Below, in pieces: positions 56,272 through 64,000 of a stretch of DNA of 64,000 nt; position 1 is the stretch's first letter, and each line of letters opens with the position of its first letter. The position numbers and the translations under genes are program-made. Source of the DNA: an uncultured Clostridia bacterium (GTDB lineage: Bacteria; Bacillota; Clostridia; TANB77; CAG-508); assembly GCA_934177725.1 (NCBI GenBank), contig CAKPPO010000006.1:1-64000 (forward strand), given 5' to 3'. The notes below the pieces were generated by a model that was not told the DNA's origin, did no database searches, and saw nothing but the letters and a program-made list of their open reading frames with translations.

Positions 56272-59200
56272 ATGAAGAAAAAAATTATTGCAAGTTTATT
56301 AATTATAATATTTATGTGTACATATGTCCCAATAGGACTAATAGATGAATTAATATCTAGTTATGCAATAACAGATTTTTGGGAGTATAATTTCACAGGT
56401 AATGTACAGACATGGACAGCTCCATATACAGGATATTACAGAATAGATTGCTATGGTGCGCAAGGTGGAACTGGTGGTATAGATGGAAGTAGAAGTGGAG
56501 CATACGCAAATGCAGGAAGTAGAGGTACGCTAAGAGCAAGCGTAGTAAAACTTCAAAAGGGAACAAAGCTATCAGTTACAGTTGGAAATAAGCCAGCGAA
56601 TGGATGGTCAGATATAGGAGAAGGGTCTACGAATGGAGAAACATGGTATGTTAAAAAAACAGAATCAACAGGAGGATATCAAACTTACTTAGAACAACAA
56701 TGTGTAGATAGACATGGAGAAGGAAGTCAAGGAAGATATAGAGGTTATCCAGATGGGGCTTATGGAGGAGAAAAACAAATATTTTGTGATAGTGTAGGAT
56801 CTCACTCAGGAGGCGCTGTTGGTGGCGGCGGCGGTGGAAGTAGCTTTGTTTCATATAATGGTACAAAGATAATTTCAGCTAAAGGTGGAAACGGAGGTAC
56901 AGCTCATTTTGTAGCCGAAGATGGATCTGGAACTGCTGAAGGAGGAGCCGGAGGAGGAGTAACAACACTAAATAATGTTGCAAATTTAGTAATATGGGAT
57001 ACAAATCAACTAAACACTACAACTGGAGGTGCAAGAAGTGGTAATGGTTATATAGCAATAAGATTACTTACTCCTTATCCAGATGTTTCTATAAAAGCTA
57101 ATACAACAGATATCACAAGAGAAAATGTACTTCTTACAGCTACTGCAAGTGATCCTAAAGCAGGTCTTCCACAAGAACCATATTCTTGGGAATCAACTGA
57201 CAGAACTGCACAAAATACTTATGAAGTATCTCATAATGGTACTTACACTGTAAATGTTATAAACAACGAAGGTAATTCTTCTGATGCTTCTATCACTATA
57301 AACAATATTGATAAACTAAGCCCTAATATAACTAACATTTCTCAACAGGTTTCAGAAGATTATAAAAAAGCAACTATAACTGTTACTGCAATTGATGAAC
57401 AAACTGCTCAATTTACTACATCTGGAATATCAGGCTATGCTTTAACAAAGTCTACTCAAATACCTTCCGATTTCCAAGAATCTAATATTTTTACAGTAAC
57501 AGAAAACGGTACATATTATGCTTGGGCTAAAGATGGTGTCGGCAACATATCTCAAATAGATACTTCTGAAACTTCAAAAAACTCTATCTTAGTAAAAGAC
57601 CTTGAAATAGAAATATTAGGCAACATACAATGGAATGACCAAGATAATAAATACAACTCAAGAAAATCAGCAGAACTAAAATTATATAAAAAATTGGAAA
57701 ATCAACAAGAAACTTTAGTCGATACTCTAAATATAACTGAAGGACAAACTAATTATAGTTTCAAAACTAGACAAAGAGATGATGATGGAAATATATACTC
57801 TTTTAGAGTAGAACAAACAACTTTAGATGGCTATGAAACTATCTATACGGAAACAGAAAACAACTCTAAAAATATTAAAATAAAAATAGATAACAACTTG
57901 ATTTTACCAGAATATAATACTCAAATTTTAATAGAACCTATAAATAGTTTAGAAAATAAACTTCTAAAAGATGTAGATGTAAAAATAACAGCTAAAATAG
58001 AAGAAACAACTCAAAGTAGAGAACAGGTAGGTGCTCACAATGGTATTGCTACTTTTAAAATAGATTCAAAATTTATACTTGATAAAAATAGCATAAACGT
58101 AATTTTCGAAGATGCAAGTGGTAAAAAAACAAAAATAGAAGATTATACTTTAAGACTAAACACAATAACTACATATGTTGGTAAAACAGAACAACAGGCT
58201 ATAATGACACCAGGAACTAAAATAATAATAGAAGTAAATGGAAAAGTTGGCCAAATAGGTCAATATCAAAACAACTTAACATATACAGGAAGTTTAAGAG
58301 ACTATAGAGGTAAAAATACAGATATAGACCTAGAAACAATATCTTATATAGAAAATAACCAAAACATAGAATATCAAATACCAACAGCTAATATAAAAAT
58401 AAAAAATGTAGATAGCATAACAGAAAAAATTTTAACAGATGCTACATTTACATTATATGAGTGGAATGGAACAGAATATGTAAAAAAAGAAACTATAACA
58501 GACGATAATCATGATGGTATATATGAATCAAATGTATATGTATGGACACCTCAAACACAAGGAAAATATAAAATAGTAGAAGAAGGAATACCAACATATC
58601 ACAAAGATTTAAACTTTTCTATGGAATATTCATTAACAGAATTAAAACAACAAAATTATACTGTAACAGTAGATTATGATAATAGAGGCTATAATATAAA
58701 ATATGGAAAAAGAAATCCAGATGATTTTGACTCTATAAATGGAGTTGTTGAAAATGAACCATTAAAATTAAAAGCTCAAATAGAAAAAATAGACGAAGAA
58801 ACACAAGAAATAATACAGAATGAAACAGAATTTACAATATATGAATGGAATAATACAGCAAATCAATATAAAGAATATATTAGCTACACAAATGGACAAA
58901 AAGTGAAAATGCTAAGACAAGAAGATAAAAAATATATAACAGATCAATGGCTATATTATACTGAAACAAATGAGGGAAAATATCGCATAGTAGAAACAAA
59001 AGCACCAGAAGGATATACTGCAAACTATGATGAAAACAAACAAAAAATAGTATATGATATAGACTTAATAAATATAATTCAATCTGGTAATTACAATAAC
59101 CAAACAGTAGAAAACGAGAGTACTTTAAAAATAGGAAATAATATCGACAATAAAATGACTAATAAAAGAGTACAGGGAACTTTAAATATTAATGTAATAG

Positions 59201-62200
59201 ATAATCAGACAAAAGGAAAACAACAAGCAGATGCAACCTTAAATGAAACAAAATTTGGATTATATGCATTAGAAGATATTAAACATAGTGATGGTAAAAC
59301 AACAAATTATATTGGAGAAAACGGAATATTATACAAAAAAGATCAACTTATAGAATTACTATATACTAATGAAGAAGGAAAAGTAACAATACAAAACTTG
59401 GAGTGTGGAAAATATTATGTAAAAATGTTAGAAGCACCAAAGGGATATAACTTAGATAACGCAACTTATGAAATAGATTTTTCATATCAAGGAGAAGATA
59501 AAGAAACGTTAGAAATAACAAAAACAATAGAAATAAACGTAAAAAAACAAGCATTTCAATTATATAAACTAAAGGAAAATCAAGAAGTTCTAGCGAATGC
59601 AGGATTTAGTATATATTTAATACCAAACTTAAGTATAGTAAAAGAAAATAAAATAACAAGAGTTACAAAAGATACATATATATTAAATGATGAAGAAGCA
59701 AAAGCAAGTCAAAGATTAGAAGGAAAACAAAATAGTGATGGAACATACTTCTTAACAGATTTGATAGAATACTATTATGCAATATATTATACAGAAGAAA
59801 CAAGAAATGCTTTGCCAGGAGAAGAAAAAGTATATCATCCATATGATATGAAAAATGAACAATTAGTATTAAATTATGAAAGTTCAAATCAAGGTACACC
59901 TATAGAAGAAATAAGAACAGATAATAAAGGATACTTAAAAAGTCCTGAATTAGCATATGGAGAATATATAGTAATAGAAACAAGTGTACCAAGAGAATAT
60001 GAAGTTGCAAGTAGTTTTATAGTAAAAATAGAAGAAGATAGTAGAGAAACACAAAAATTAAGATTTATTACAGATAAGGATTTTGAAACTAGAGTAAAAG
60101 TATATGTTAAAGATAGTAAAACAAATATACCAATAATAAATAAAGAAGCATATTTTACAATAAAAAATGAAGAAACAGGAAAATATGTTACAAGAATACA
60201 ATGGAATGGAAGTAAATTTGTAGAATATGGTATGCCAGAAAACCCACTAAAGGTAGGAAATGATGGTTATATAATAACACCTATGAAATTACCAGTAGGT
60301 AAATATGTATTAGAACAAATTCAAGCACCAGAAGGATATGTAGTAAATGGAAAAGAAGGATATGAAGAAGATGGACAAATAATATATACTCCAAAACAAA
60401 AAATAGTGTTTGAAATAAAGAGTAATACAGCATATTATATGGATGAACTATTAGGAAGATATATAATAGTAGTAAATCAAGAAAATGGTGAAGTAACAGG
60501 AAATATAAAAATAAATACAGTAGGTGAATATCTAAATAAAGTAGAAGAAAAAGAAGAAAAATATGAATTTTCATATGAAGAGAGACCAGTAGAAAATGTA
60601 GAATGTAGTTTGTTTGCAAAAGAAGACATATATAAACAATATGATAATAAACAAATAGAATATAGAAAAGATGAAAAAGTAGCAACAATATTGACTAATG
60701 CAGAAGGAAAGGCAGAAATAAAAAATGTACCAATAGGAAAGTATTATATAAAACAAACAGGAATAGTTAGTGGATTTGCACAAAGAGAAGAAATACAAGA
60801 AATAGAGATAAATTATGAAGGACAAGAAGTACCAGTAGTATTTAAAAATGTGGAGACACAAGAACAAAGACAAAAAATAAATATAGTAATTCATAATATA
60901 GATAAAGAAACAAAAGAGAAAATATCAGGTGGAGAATATGCGTTGTATACAAAAGATACAATAAATTATAAATCATCAGAAGGAGAAGCAAAGAAGATAG
61001 AAGCAGATACACTAATAGCTAAAGTAAAAGCAACAGAAAGTGGAGATATAAGCTACGAAGGAAACGATATACCATTAGGAAATTACTATGTTAAGGAAAA
61101 AACAGAACCATATGGATATAAAAAGACAGAAGAAATAATAGAAATAAGAATGCCAAGTACACAAGAAAAAGAAATAAAAATAGAAATGACACAAGAAAAA
61201 ACAAAGACACCAACAAAAGTAAATTTTGTATTTAAATATGGAGAAGAAGAAGTAAAAGACATAGAATTTACAATAAAAAATAAAGAAGGAAAAGAAGTAG
61301 CAAGTACAAGAGAAGAAGAAGGAATCAAAAGAATAGAGAAAAGAGAAACAGGCTATTATGTAGAAGACATAAAAGCAGGGGAATATGAAATAGAGGAAGA
61401 GAAAGTACCAAATGAACAAGGGTATGTAAAAATAGAAAAGCAAGAAATACAAATAAAAAATGTAGAAGAGAAACAAGAGATAGAAATAGAGCAAGAAGTA
61501 AGCAAAGTAATGCTTAAAATAATAGATGAAGAAACAAAAGAAAAATTAAAAGGAGTAGAAATAAAAATAAAAGATAAAGAAGGAAAGGAAGTAGAAGAAA
61601 AGGAAGGAAAAATAAAAATAGAAGAAAGAGAAGAAGGATACTATATAGAAAAATTAGCATTAGAAGGCTATAAAATAACAATAAATAAAGGAGGATATAA
61701 AGATAAAGAAGATAAAGAAGTAAAACTAAAAGATAGTATAGAGATACAAGAGTACGAAGAAAGTATGAGAAAAGAGAAATATGAAGTATCAATAGAAAAG
61801 AACTTAAAGAAAGTAATAATAAATGGAGAAGAGACAGAAATAGAGACAAAAGAGATGATAAAGATAGAGGTAAGAGAAAGAAAGATAGAAACAGAGGAGA
61901 TAGAGCTAGAATATGAAATAATAGTAAAGAATGAAGGAGAGACAGAAGCGACAATAGAAGAGATAAAAGACACAATACCTAAAGGACTAAAATATGAAGG
62001 CGGAGGAGAATGGAAAGTAGAGAATAACATAGCGAAATACGAGAAAAAAGAGACAATAAAAGCAGGAGAGAGCAAGAAGATAAAGATGAGAGTAAAATGG
62101 GAGAATAGTAGGACAAATTTTGGAGAGAAGAAAAATGAAGTAGAGATAGTAAAAAGTAGTAATGCATATGGATATAAAGAGGAAGAAGAGAAAAATAATA

Positions 62201-62355
62201 AAGCGACAGAAAGTACAATAATAGCATTAAAGACAGGAGAGGAAGAGAAAATAAAAATAATACAGATAATAGTAGTAACGCTAACAGGAAGTATGACAAT
62301 ATGTTTACTAGCAGGAATAGAGATAATGATATTAGAAAGAAGAAATAGAAGATAG
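56272..62355 (+). CDS. Giant cell-surface protein: Gly-rich N-domain, Cna-B/SpaA-like repeats, DUF11-like C-domain
   Basis: A 2027-residue exported protein. Residues 4-35 form a signal peptide (KIIASLLIIIFMCTYVPIG). A glycine-rich domain follows (about 40-270; WEYNFTGNVQTWTAPYTGYYR, GAQGGTGG, GGAVGGGGGGSSF), reminiscent of the Gly_rich/ALK-type domain. Ig-like/Big-type modules come next, then several SpaA/Cna-B-like prealbumin folds with the recurring EAPKGYN or QAPEGY ending. A DUF11-like segment (EGETEATIEEIKDTIPKGL) precedes a TM helix and a basic tail (ILERRNRR). The sequence TALKTGE-like just before the helix may replace LPXTG. The start ATG is chosen after AAAGGTGAT. Base use changes strongly along the gene. 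Confidence 0.85.
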   Translation: MKKKIIASLLIIIFMCTYVPIGLIDELISSYAITDFWEYNFTGNVQTWTAPYTGYYRIDCYGAQGGTGGIDGSRSGAYANAGSRGTLRASVVKLQKGTKLSVTVGNKPANGWSDIGEGSTNGETWYVKKTESTGGYQTYLEQQCVDRHGEGSQGRYRGYPDGAYGGEKQIFCDSVGSHSGGAVGGGGGGSSFVSYNGTKIISAKGGNGGTAHFVAEDGSGTAEGGAGGGVTTLNNVANLVIWDTNQLNTTTGGARSGNGYIAIRLLTPYPDVSIKANTTDITRENVLLTATASDPKAGLPQEPYSWESTDRTAQNTYEVSHNGTYTVNVINNEGNSSDASITINNIDKLSPNITNISQQVSEDYKKATITVTAIDEQTAQFTTSGISGYALTKSTQIPSDFQESNIFTVTENGTYYAWAKDGVGNISQIDTSETSKNSILVKDLEIEILGNIQWNDQDNKYNSRKSAELKLYKKLENQQETLVDTLNITEGQTNYSFKTRQRDDDGNIYSFRVEQTTLDGYETIYTETENNSKNIKIKIDNNLILPEYNTQILIEPINSLENKLLKDVDVKITAKIEETTQSREQVGAHNGIATFKIDSKFILDKNSINVIFEDASGKKTKIEDYTLRLNTITTYVGKTEQQAIMTPGTKIIIEVNGKVGQIGQYQNNLTYTGSLRDYRGKNTDIDLETISYIENNQNIEYQIPTANIKIKNVDSITEKILTDATFTLYEWNGTEYVKKETITDDNHDGIYESNVYVWTPQTQGKYKIVEEGIPTYHKDLNFSMEYSLTELKQQNYTVTVDYDNRGYNIKYGKRNPDDFDSINGVVENEPLKLKAQIEKIDEETQEIIQNETEFTIYEWNNTANQYKEYISYTNGQKVKMLRQEDKKYITDQWLYYTETNEGKYRIVETKAPEGYTANYDENKQKIVYDIDLINIIQSGNYNNQTVENESTLKIGNNIDNKMTNKRVQGTLNINVIDNQTKGKQQADATLNETKFGLYALEDIKHSDGKTTNYIGENGILYKKDQLIELLYTNEEGKVTIQNLECGKYYVKMLEAPKGYNLDNATYEIDFSYQGEDKETLEITKTIEINVKKQAFQLYKLKENQEVLANAGFSIYLIPNLSIVKENKITRVTKDTYILNDEEAKASQRLEGKQNSDGTYFLTDLIEYYYAIYYTEETRNALPGEEKVYHPYDMKNEQLVLNYESSNQGTPIEEIRTDNKGYLKSPELAYGEYIVIETSVPREYEVASSFIVKIEEDSRETQKLRFITDKDFETRVKVYVKDSKTNIPIINKEAYFTIKNEETGKYVTRIQWNGSKFVEYGMPENPLKVGNDGYIITPMKLPVGKYVLEQIQAPEGYVVNGKEGYEEDGQIIYTPKQKIVFEIKSNTAYYMDELLGRYIIVVNQENGEVTGNIKINTVGEYLNKVEEKEEKYEFSYEERPVENVECSLFAKEDIYKQYDNKQIEYRKDEKVATILTNAEGKAEIKNVPIGKYYIKQTGIVSGFAQREEIQEIEINYEGQEVPVVFKNVETQEQRQKINIVIHNIDKETKEKISGGEYALYTKDTINYKSSEGEAKKIEADTLIAKVKATESGDISYEGNDIPLGNYYVKEKTEPYGYKKTEEIIEIRMPSTQEKEIKIEMTQEKTKTPTKVNFVFKYGEEEVKDIEFTIKNKEGKEVASTREEEGIKRIEKRETGYYVEDIKAGEYEIEEEKVPNEQGYVKIEKQEIQIKNVEEKQEIEIEQEVSKVMLKIIDEETKEKLKGVEIKIKDKEGKEVEEKEGKIKIEEREEGYYIEKLALEGYKITINKGGYKDKEDKEVKLKDSIEIQEYEESMRKEKYEVSIEKNLKKVIINGEETEIETKEMIKIEVRERKIETEEIELEYEIIVKNEGETEATIEEIKDTIPKGLKYEGGGEWKVENNIAKYEKKETIKAGESKKIKMRVKWENSRTNFGEKKNEVEIVKSSNAYGYKEEEEKNNKATESTIIALKTGEEEKIKIIQIIVVTLTGSMTICLLAGIEIMILERRNRR

Positions 62356-62364
62356 TAAAGAAAA

Positions 62365-62402
62365 GGTTACTCATTAAGTATAATTATCTTTTATGAGTAA
62401 CC
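62365..62402 (-). terminator. Terminator of the DUF6774-like gene
   Basis: GGTTACTCAT (62365-62374) pairs with ATGAGTAACC (62393-62402). On the minus strand it is followed by TTTTCTTT. It overlaps the last codons of the gene. Confidence 0.75.
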
Positions 62403-62579
62403 ATCCTCCTTATTACATGGAGGATTTACAGATAATGCTGCTAAGCTATCTCCAATAATTGTAAAAAAGCCGGCATATGCCACTAGCTCATCTGAAGTTA
62501 AACCTTGTGAAATAGTAATTGCAATAATATTTGCGAGAGTTACTAACTCACAACCATTTAAATTATTTATATCAAACAT
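62391..62579 (-). CDS. DUF6774-like small protein
   Basis: A 62-residue protein, MFDINNLNGCELVTLANIIA, then ITISQGLTSDELVAYAGFFT and IIGDSLAALSVNPPC. The pattern N.CELVT..., TSDEL...A..F...GD(S/T)LA is that of DUF6774 proteins, common in Clostridia. The function is unknown; two Cys residues are present. The start is the ATG at 62579 since AGGTGAG lies just before it. The upstream region folds into a hairpin that would hide this ribosome site. Confidence 0.72.
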   Translation of the reverse strand: MFDINNLNGCELVTLANIIAITISQGLTSDELVAYAGFFTIIGDSLAALSVNPPCNKEDGYS

Positions 62580-62612
62580 AAACTCACCTAACATATTATA
62601 TTAGGTGAGTTT
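62580..62612 (-). promoter_or_regulatory. Hairpin covering the ribosome site of the DUF6774-like gene
   Basis: AAACTCACCTAA and its perfect inverted copy flank the sequence TATAAT. On the minus strand the 3' arm holds AGGTGAG immediately before the ATG. If transcription starts upstream, the ribosome site is sequestered; if TATAAT is the -10, the 5' arm is not transcribed. Confidence 0.55.
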
Positions 62613-62622
62613 GTACTTAGTG

Positions 62623-62663
62623 AAAAAGTTGCAATTAGGGACAGTCTCCAATTGCAACTTTTT
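62623..62663. repeat. GGGACAGTCTCC hairpin element
   Basis: AAAAAGTTGCAATT (62623-62636) pairs perfectly with AATTGCAACTTTTT (62650-62663), enclosing AGGGACAGTCTCC. It is similar to the GGGAC elements near 22.6 kb and may also work as a terminator. Confidence 0.65.
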
Positions 62664-62836
62664 TGATTTGAAATAAAATTAAAAATAAGTATAAAAGATA
62701 AAAACTCTTTGTGAAAGTTATGTGAAATATATTGATAAAAAAAAGTTGTAATGGTAATATGTTAAAATAAAACTAGAAACTTTACGGAATAGCGACTTCT
62801 AAGAAAAATGTCGATTTTTGAAAAGGAGGAATAAAA

Positions 62837-63802
62837 TTGATAGAAGTAAAGAATGTGACTAAAAAGTATGGAGATTTTATAGCTGTTGACAATATTAGTT
62901 TTACTATAAACGATGGAGAAGTAATAGGCTTTTTAGGGCCAAATGGTGCAGGTAAAAGCACAACTATGAATATGATAACAGGGTTTATTGAACCAACAGA
63001 AGGAAATATTATAGTTAATGGTTTTGATATTATGAAGAAAGCCAAAAAAGCTAAAAAACAAATAGGATATATGCCAGAAAATGTTCCTCTATATACAGAA
63101 TTGACTGTAAAAGAATTTGTTTCTTATATGTCAGAATTAAAATTAGTAGAAAAAAAGAAAAGAAAACAAGAAATAGAAAAAGTAATAAGAGAAACTGGAT
63201 TAGAAGAAGTAGAAAATAAATTAATACGAAACTTGTCTAGAGGATATAAGCAAAGAGTAGGATTAGCAGGTGCTTTAGTAGGAAATCCAGAAGTTTTAAT
63301 ATTAGATGAACCAACTGTAGGATTAGATCCAAAACAAATTATAGAAATTAGAAATTTGATTAAAAACTTAGGTAAAAATCACACAGTAATATTAAGTTCT
63401 CACATCTTATCTGAAATAGGTCAAATATGTAAAAAGGTTATTATTTTAAATAAAGGAAAAATTGTAGCAATAGATACACCAGAAAATTTGGAAGATAAAA
63501 CAAAGGAAAAAAATATACTATATGTCACTGTTGAAGATAAAGAAGAAAAAATGTTAAAAATGAAAGAAAAAATAAAAGACATTGAGACATTAGAAATGAT
63601 TAAGAACAATGAAGATGGAACAAAGCAATATAAAATAACATCGCAAGCTGAAAAAGATATAAGAAAAAAATTATTTGAAATTTTGCCAAAAGAAGGAATT
63701 ACGATTTTTGAACTAAAAAAGGCAGAAATAAGTTTAGAGGATGCATTTATAAAACTAGTAGACAAAGCTACGAGTAAAAGAGAAAAAGGAGGTAATAAAT
63801 AA
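62837..63802 (+). CDS. ABC transporter ATP-binding protein (ABC-2 type, GldA/NatA-like)
   Basis: A 321-residue ATPase. Walker A is GFLGPNGAGKSTTMNMITG, Q-loop QIGYMPENVPLY, signature NLSRGYKQRVGLAGAL (LSRGY, one change from LSGGQ), Walker B VLILDEPTVGLDP and the H-loop SSHILSE. The C-terminal extension (about 220-321) is of the gliding/CcmA type. The start is TTG at 62837 after AAAGGAGG. It overlaps the permease gene by one base (TAATG), so the two are translationally coupled. Confidence 0.95.
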   Translation: MIEVKNVTKKYGDFIAVDNISFTINDGEVIGFLGPNGAGKSTTMNMITGFIEPTEGNIIVNGFDIMKKAKKAKKQIGYMPENVPLYTELTVKEFVSYMSELKLVEKKKRKQEIEKVIRETGLEEVENKLIRNLSRGYKQRVGLAGALVGNPEVLILDEPTVGLDPKQIIEIRNLIKNLGKNHTVILSSHILSEIGQICKKVIILNKGKIVAIDTPENLEDKTKEKNILYVTVEDKEEKMLKMKEKIKDIETLEMIKNNEDGTKQYKITSQAEKDIRKKLFEILPKEGITIFELKKAEISLEDAFIKLVDKATSKREKGGNK

Positions 63803-64000
63803 TGTGGGCAGTTATAAAAAAAGAATTTAAGTCTTATTTTTTATCACCTATAGGATATGTAGTAGTAGGGATATTATTATTTGTATCTAGTGTTTTCTTT
63901 TATATTATAAGTATACAAACAGGTTCAGTAGATTTAAGTTCATTATATTACTATATGGCAATATATGGACTTATTATAGGAATACCAATATTGACAATGA
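63802..64000 (+). CDS. ABC-2 type permease (GldF-like), cut by window end
   Basis: Only 66 residues are visible: MWAVIKKEFKSYFLSPIGYV, followed by a hydrophobic segment (VVGILLFVSSVFFYIISI) and a second one (YYYMAIYGLIIGIPILTM). The KKEFKSYFxSPIGYV start is typical of GldF/ABC-2 permeases. The ribosome site AAAGGAGGT lies just inside the ATPase gene. The gene continues beyond position 64000. Confidence 0.9.
   Translation, partial: MWAVIKKEFKSYFLSPIGYVVVGILLFVSSVFFYIISIQTGSVDLSSLYYYMAIYGLIIGIPILTM

Noticed and set aside
61075..62374. Several long Leu/Phe/Ser-rich ORFs opposite the giant surface gene
   Set aside because: They are antisense shadows created by the extreme purine bias of the coding strand.

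Overview
The window is strongly AT-rich Firmicutes chromosome spanning the replication origin. Gene content and order (gyrB-remB-recF-dnaN-dnaA | rpmH-rnpA-yidD-yidC-jag-mnmE-mnmG-rsmG-soj-parB), sporulation genes (spoIIR, spmA, spmB, a GerMN protein, a SpoVT/AbrB-like regulator) and a 2-hydroxyacyl-CoA dehydratase activase-like giant point to an anaerobic spore-forming Clostridia lineage, probably an uncultured gut type. The lineage is an inference from gene content; no rRNA gene is present.

Layout. 1-1048: 5' part of gyrA (minus). 1.2-11.5 kb: an accessory block on the minus strand separating gyrA from gyrB. It holds a DUF2442/DUF4160 pair, an unknown protein, a TadZ/CpaE-like ATPase, a VirB4-like ATPase with its N-terminal part on a separate gene, an M14 peptidase, an 870-base stretch that may encode a structured RNA, and a merR-btrH-C45 acyltransferase operon behind a textbook 19-bp-spacer MerR promoter. 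11.6-17.9 kb: gyrB, remB, recF, dnaN, oriC and dnaA (minus). oriC has DnaA boxes and a DnaA-trio ladder. 18.1-27.1 kb: the plus-strand rpmH to parB arm. 27.5-27.7 kb: two tRNA-Ser genes. 27.8-36 kb: an unknown protein, a patatin, a DUF898 membrane protein and the activase giant. 36-49.7 kb: GerMN protein, trmN6, rsmI, AbrB-like regulator, spmAB, a candidate small membrane protein and structured RNA, rlmH-walJ-murA, spoIIR, a pseudopilin-like protein, and a UDP-sugar pyrophosphorylase/phosphohexomutase pair. 49.8-53 kb: hicA (frameshifted)-hicB, ttcA, tRNA-Arg(CCU)-tadA, a 46-residue basic protein and an unknown membrane-anchored protein. 53-56 kb: SRP RNA, dnaX, ybaB, recR. 56.3-62.4 kb: a 2027-residue surface protein. 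62.4-64 kb: a DUF6774-like small protein and an ABC-2 type exporter (permease cut by the window end).

The most interesting observation is a coincidence of recoding. Two otherwise well-conserved genes, dnaA and hicA, are each interrupted by an apparent +1 frameshift, and in both the shift lies at an in-frame CGG codon that becomes C|GGN (Gly) in the new frame. Reading every annotated gene by eye, I found no other in-frame CGG codon except one in a 46-residue small gene. This resembles the yeast Ty1 'hungry rare Arg codon, then Gly in +1' arrangement. It raises the possibility that CGG is a shift or unassigned codon here, affecting the initiator gene and a toxin. Ordinary mutation or assembly error is the competing explanation.
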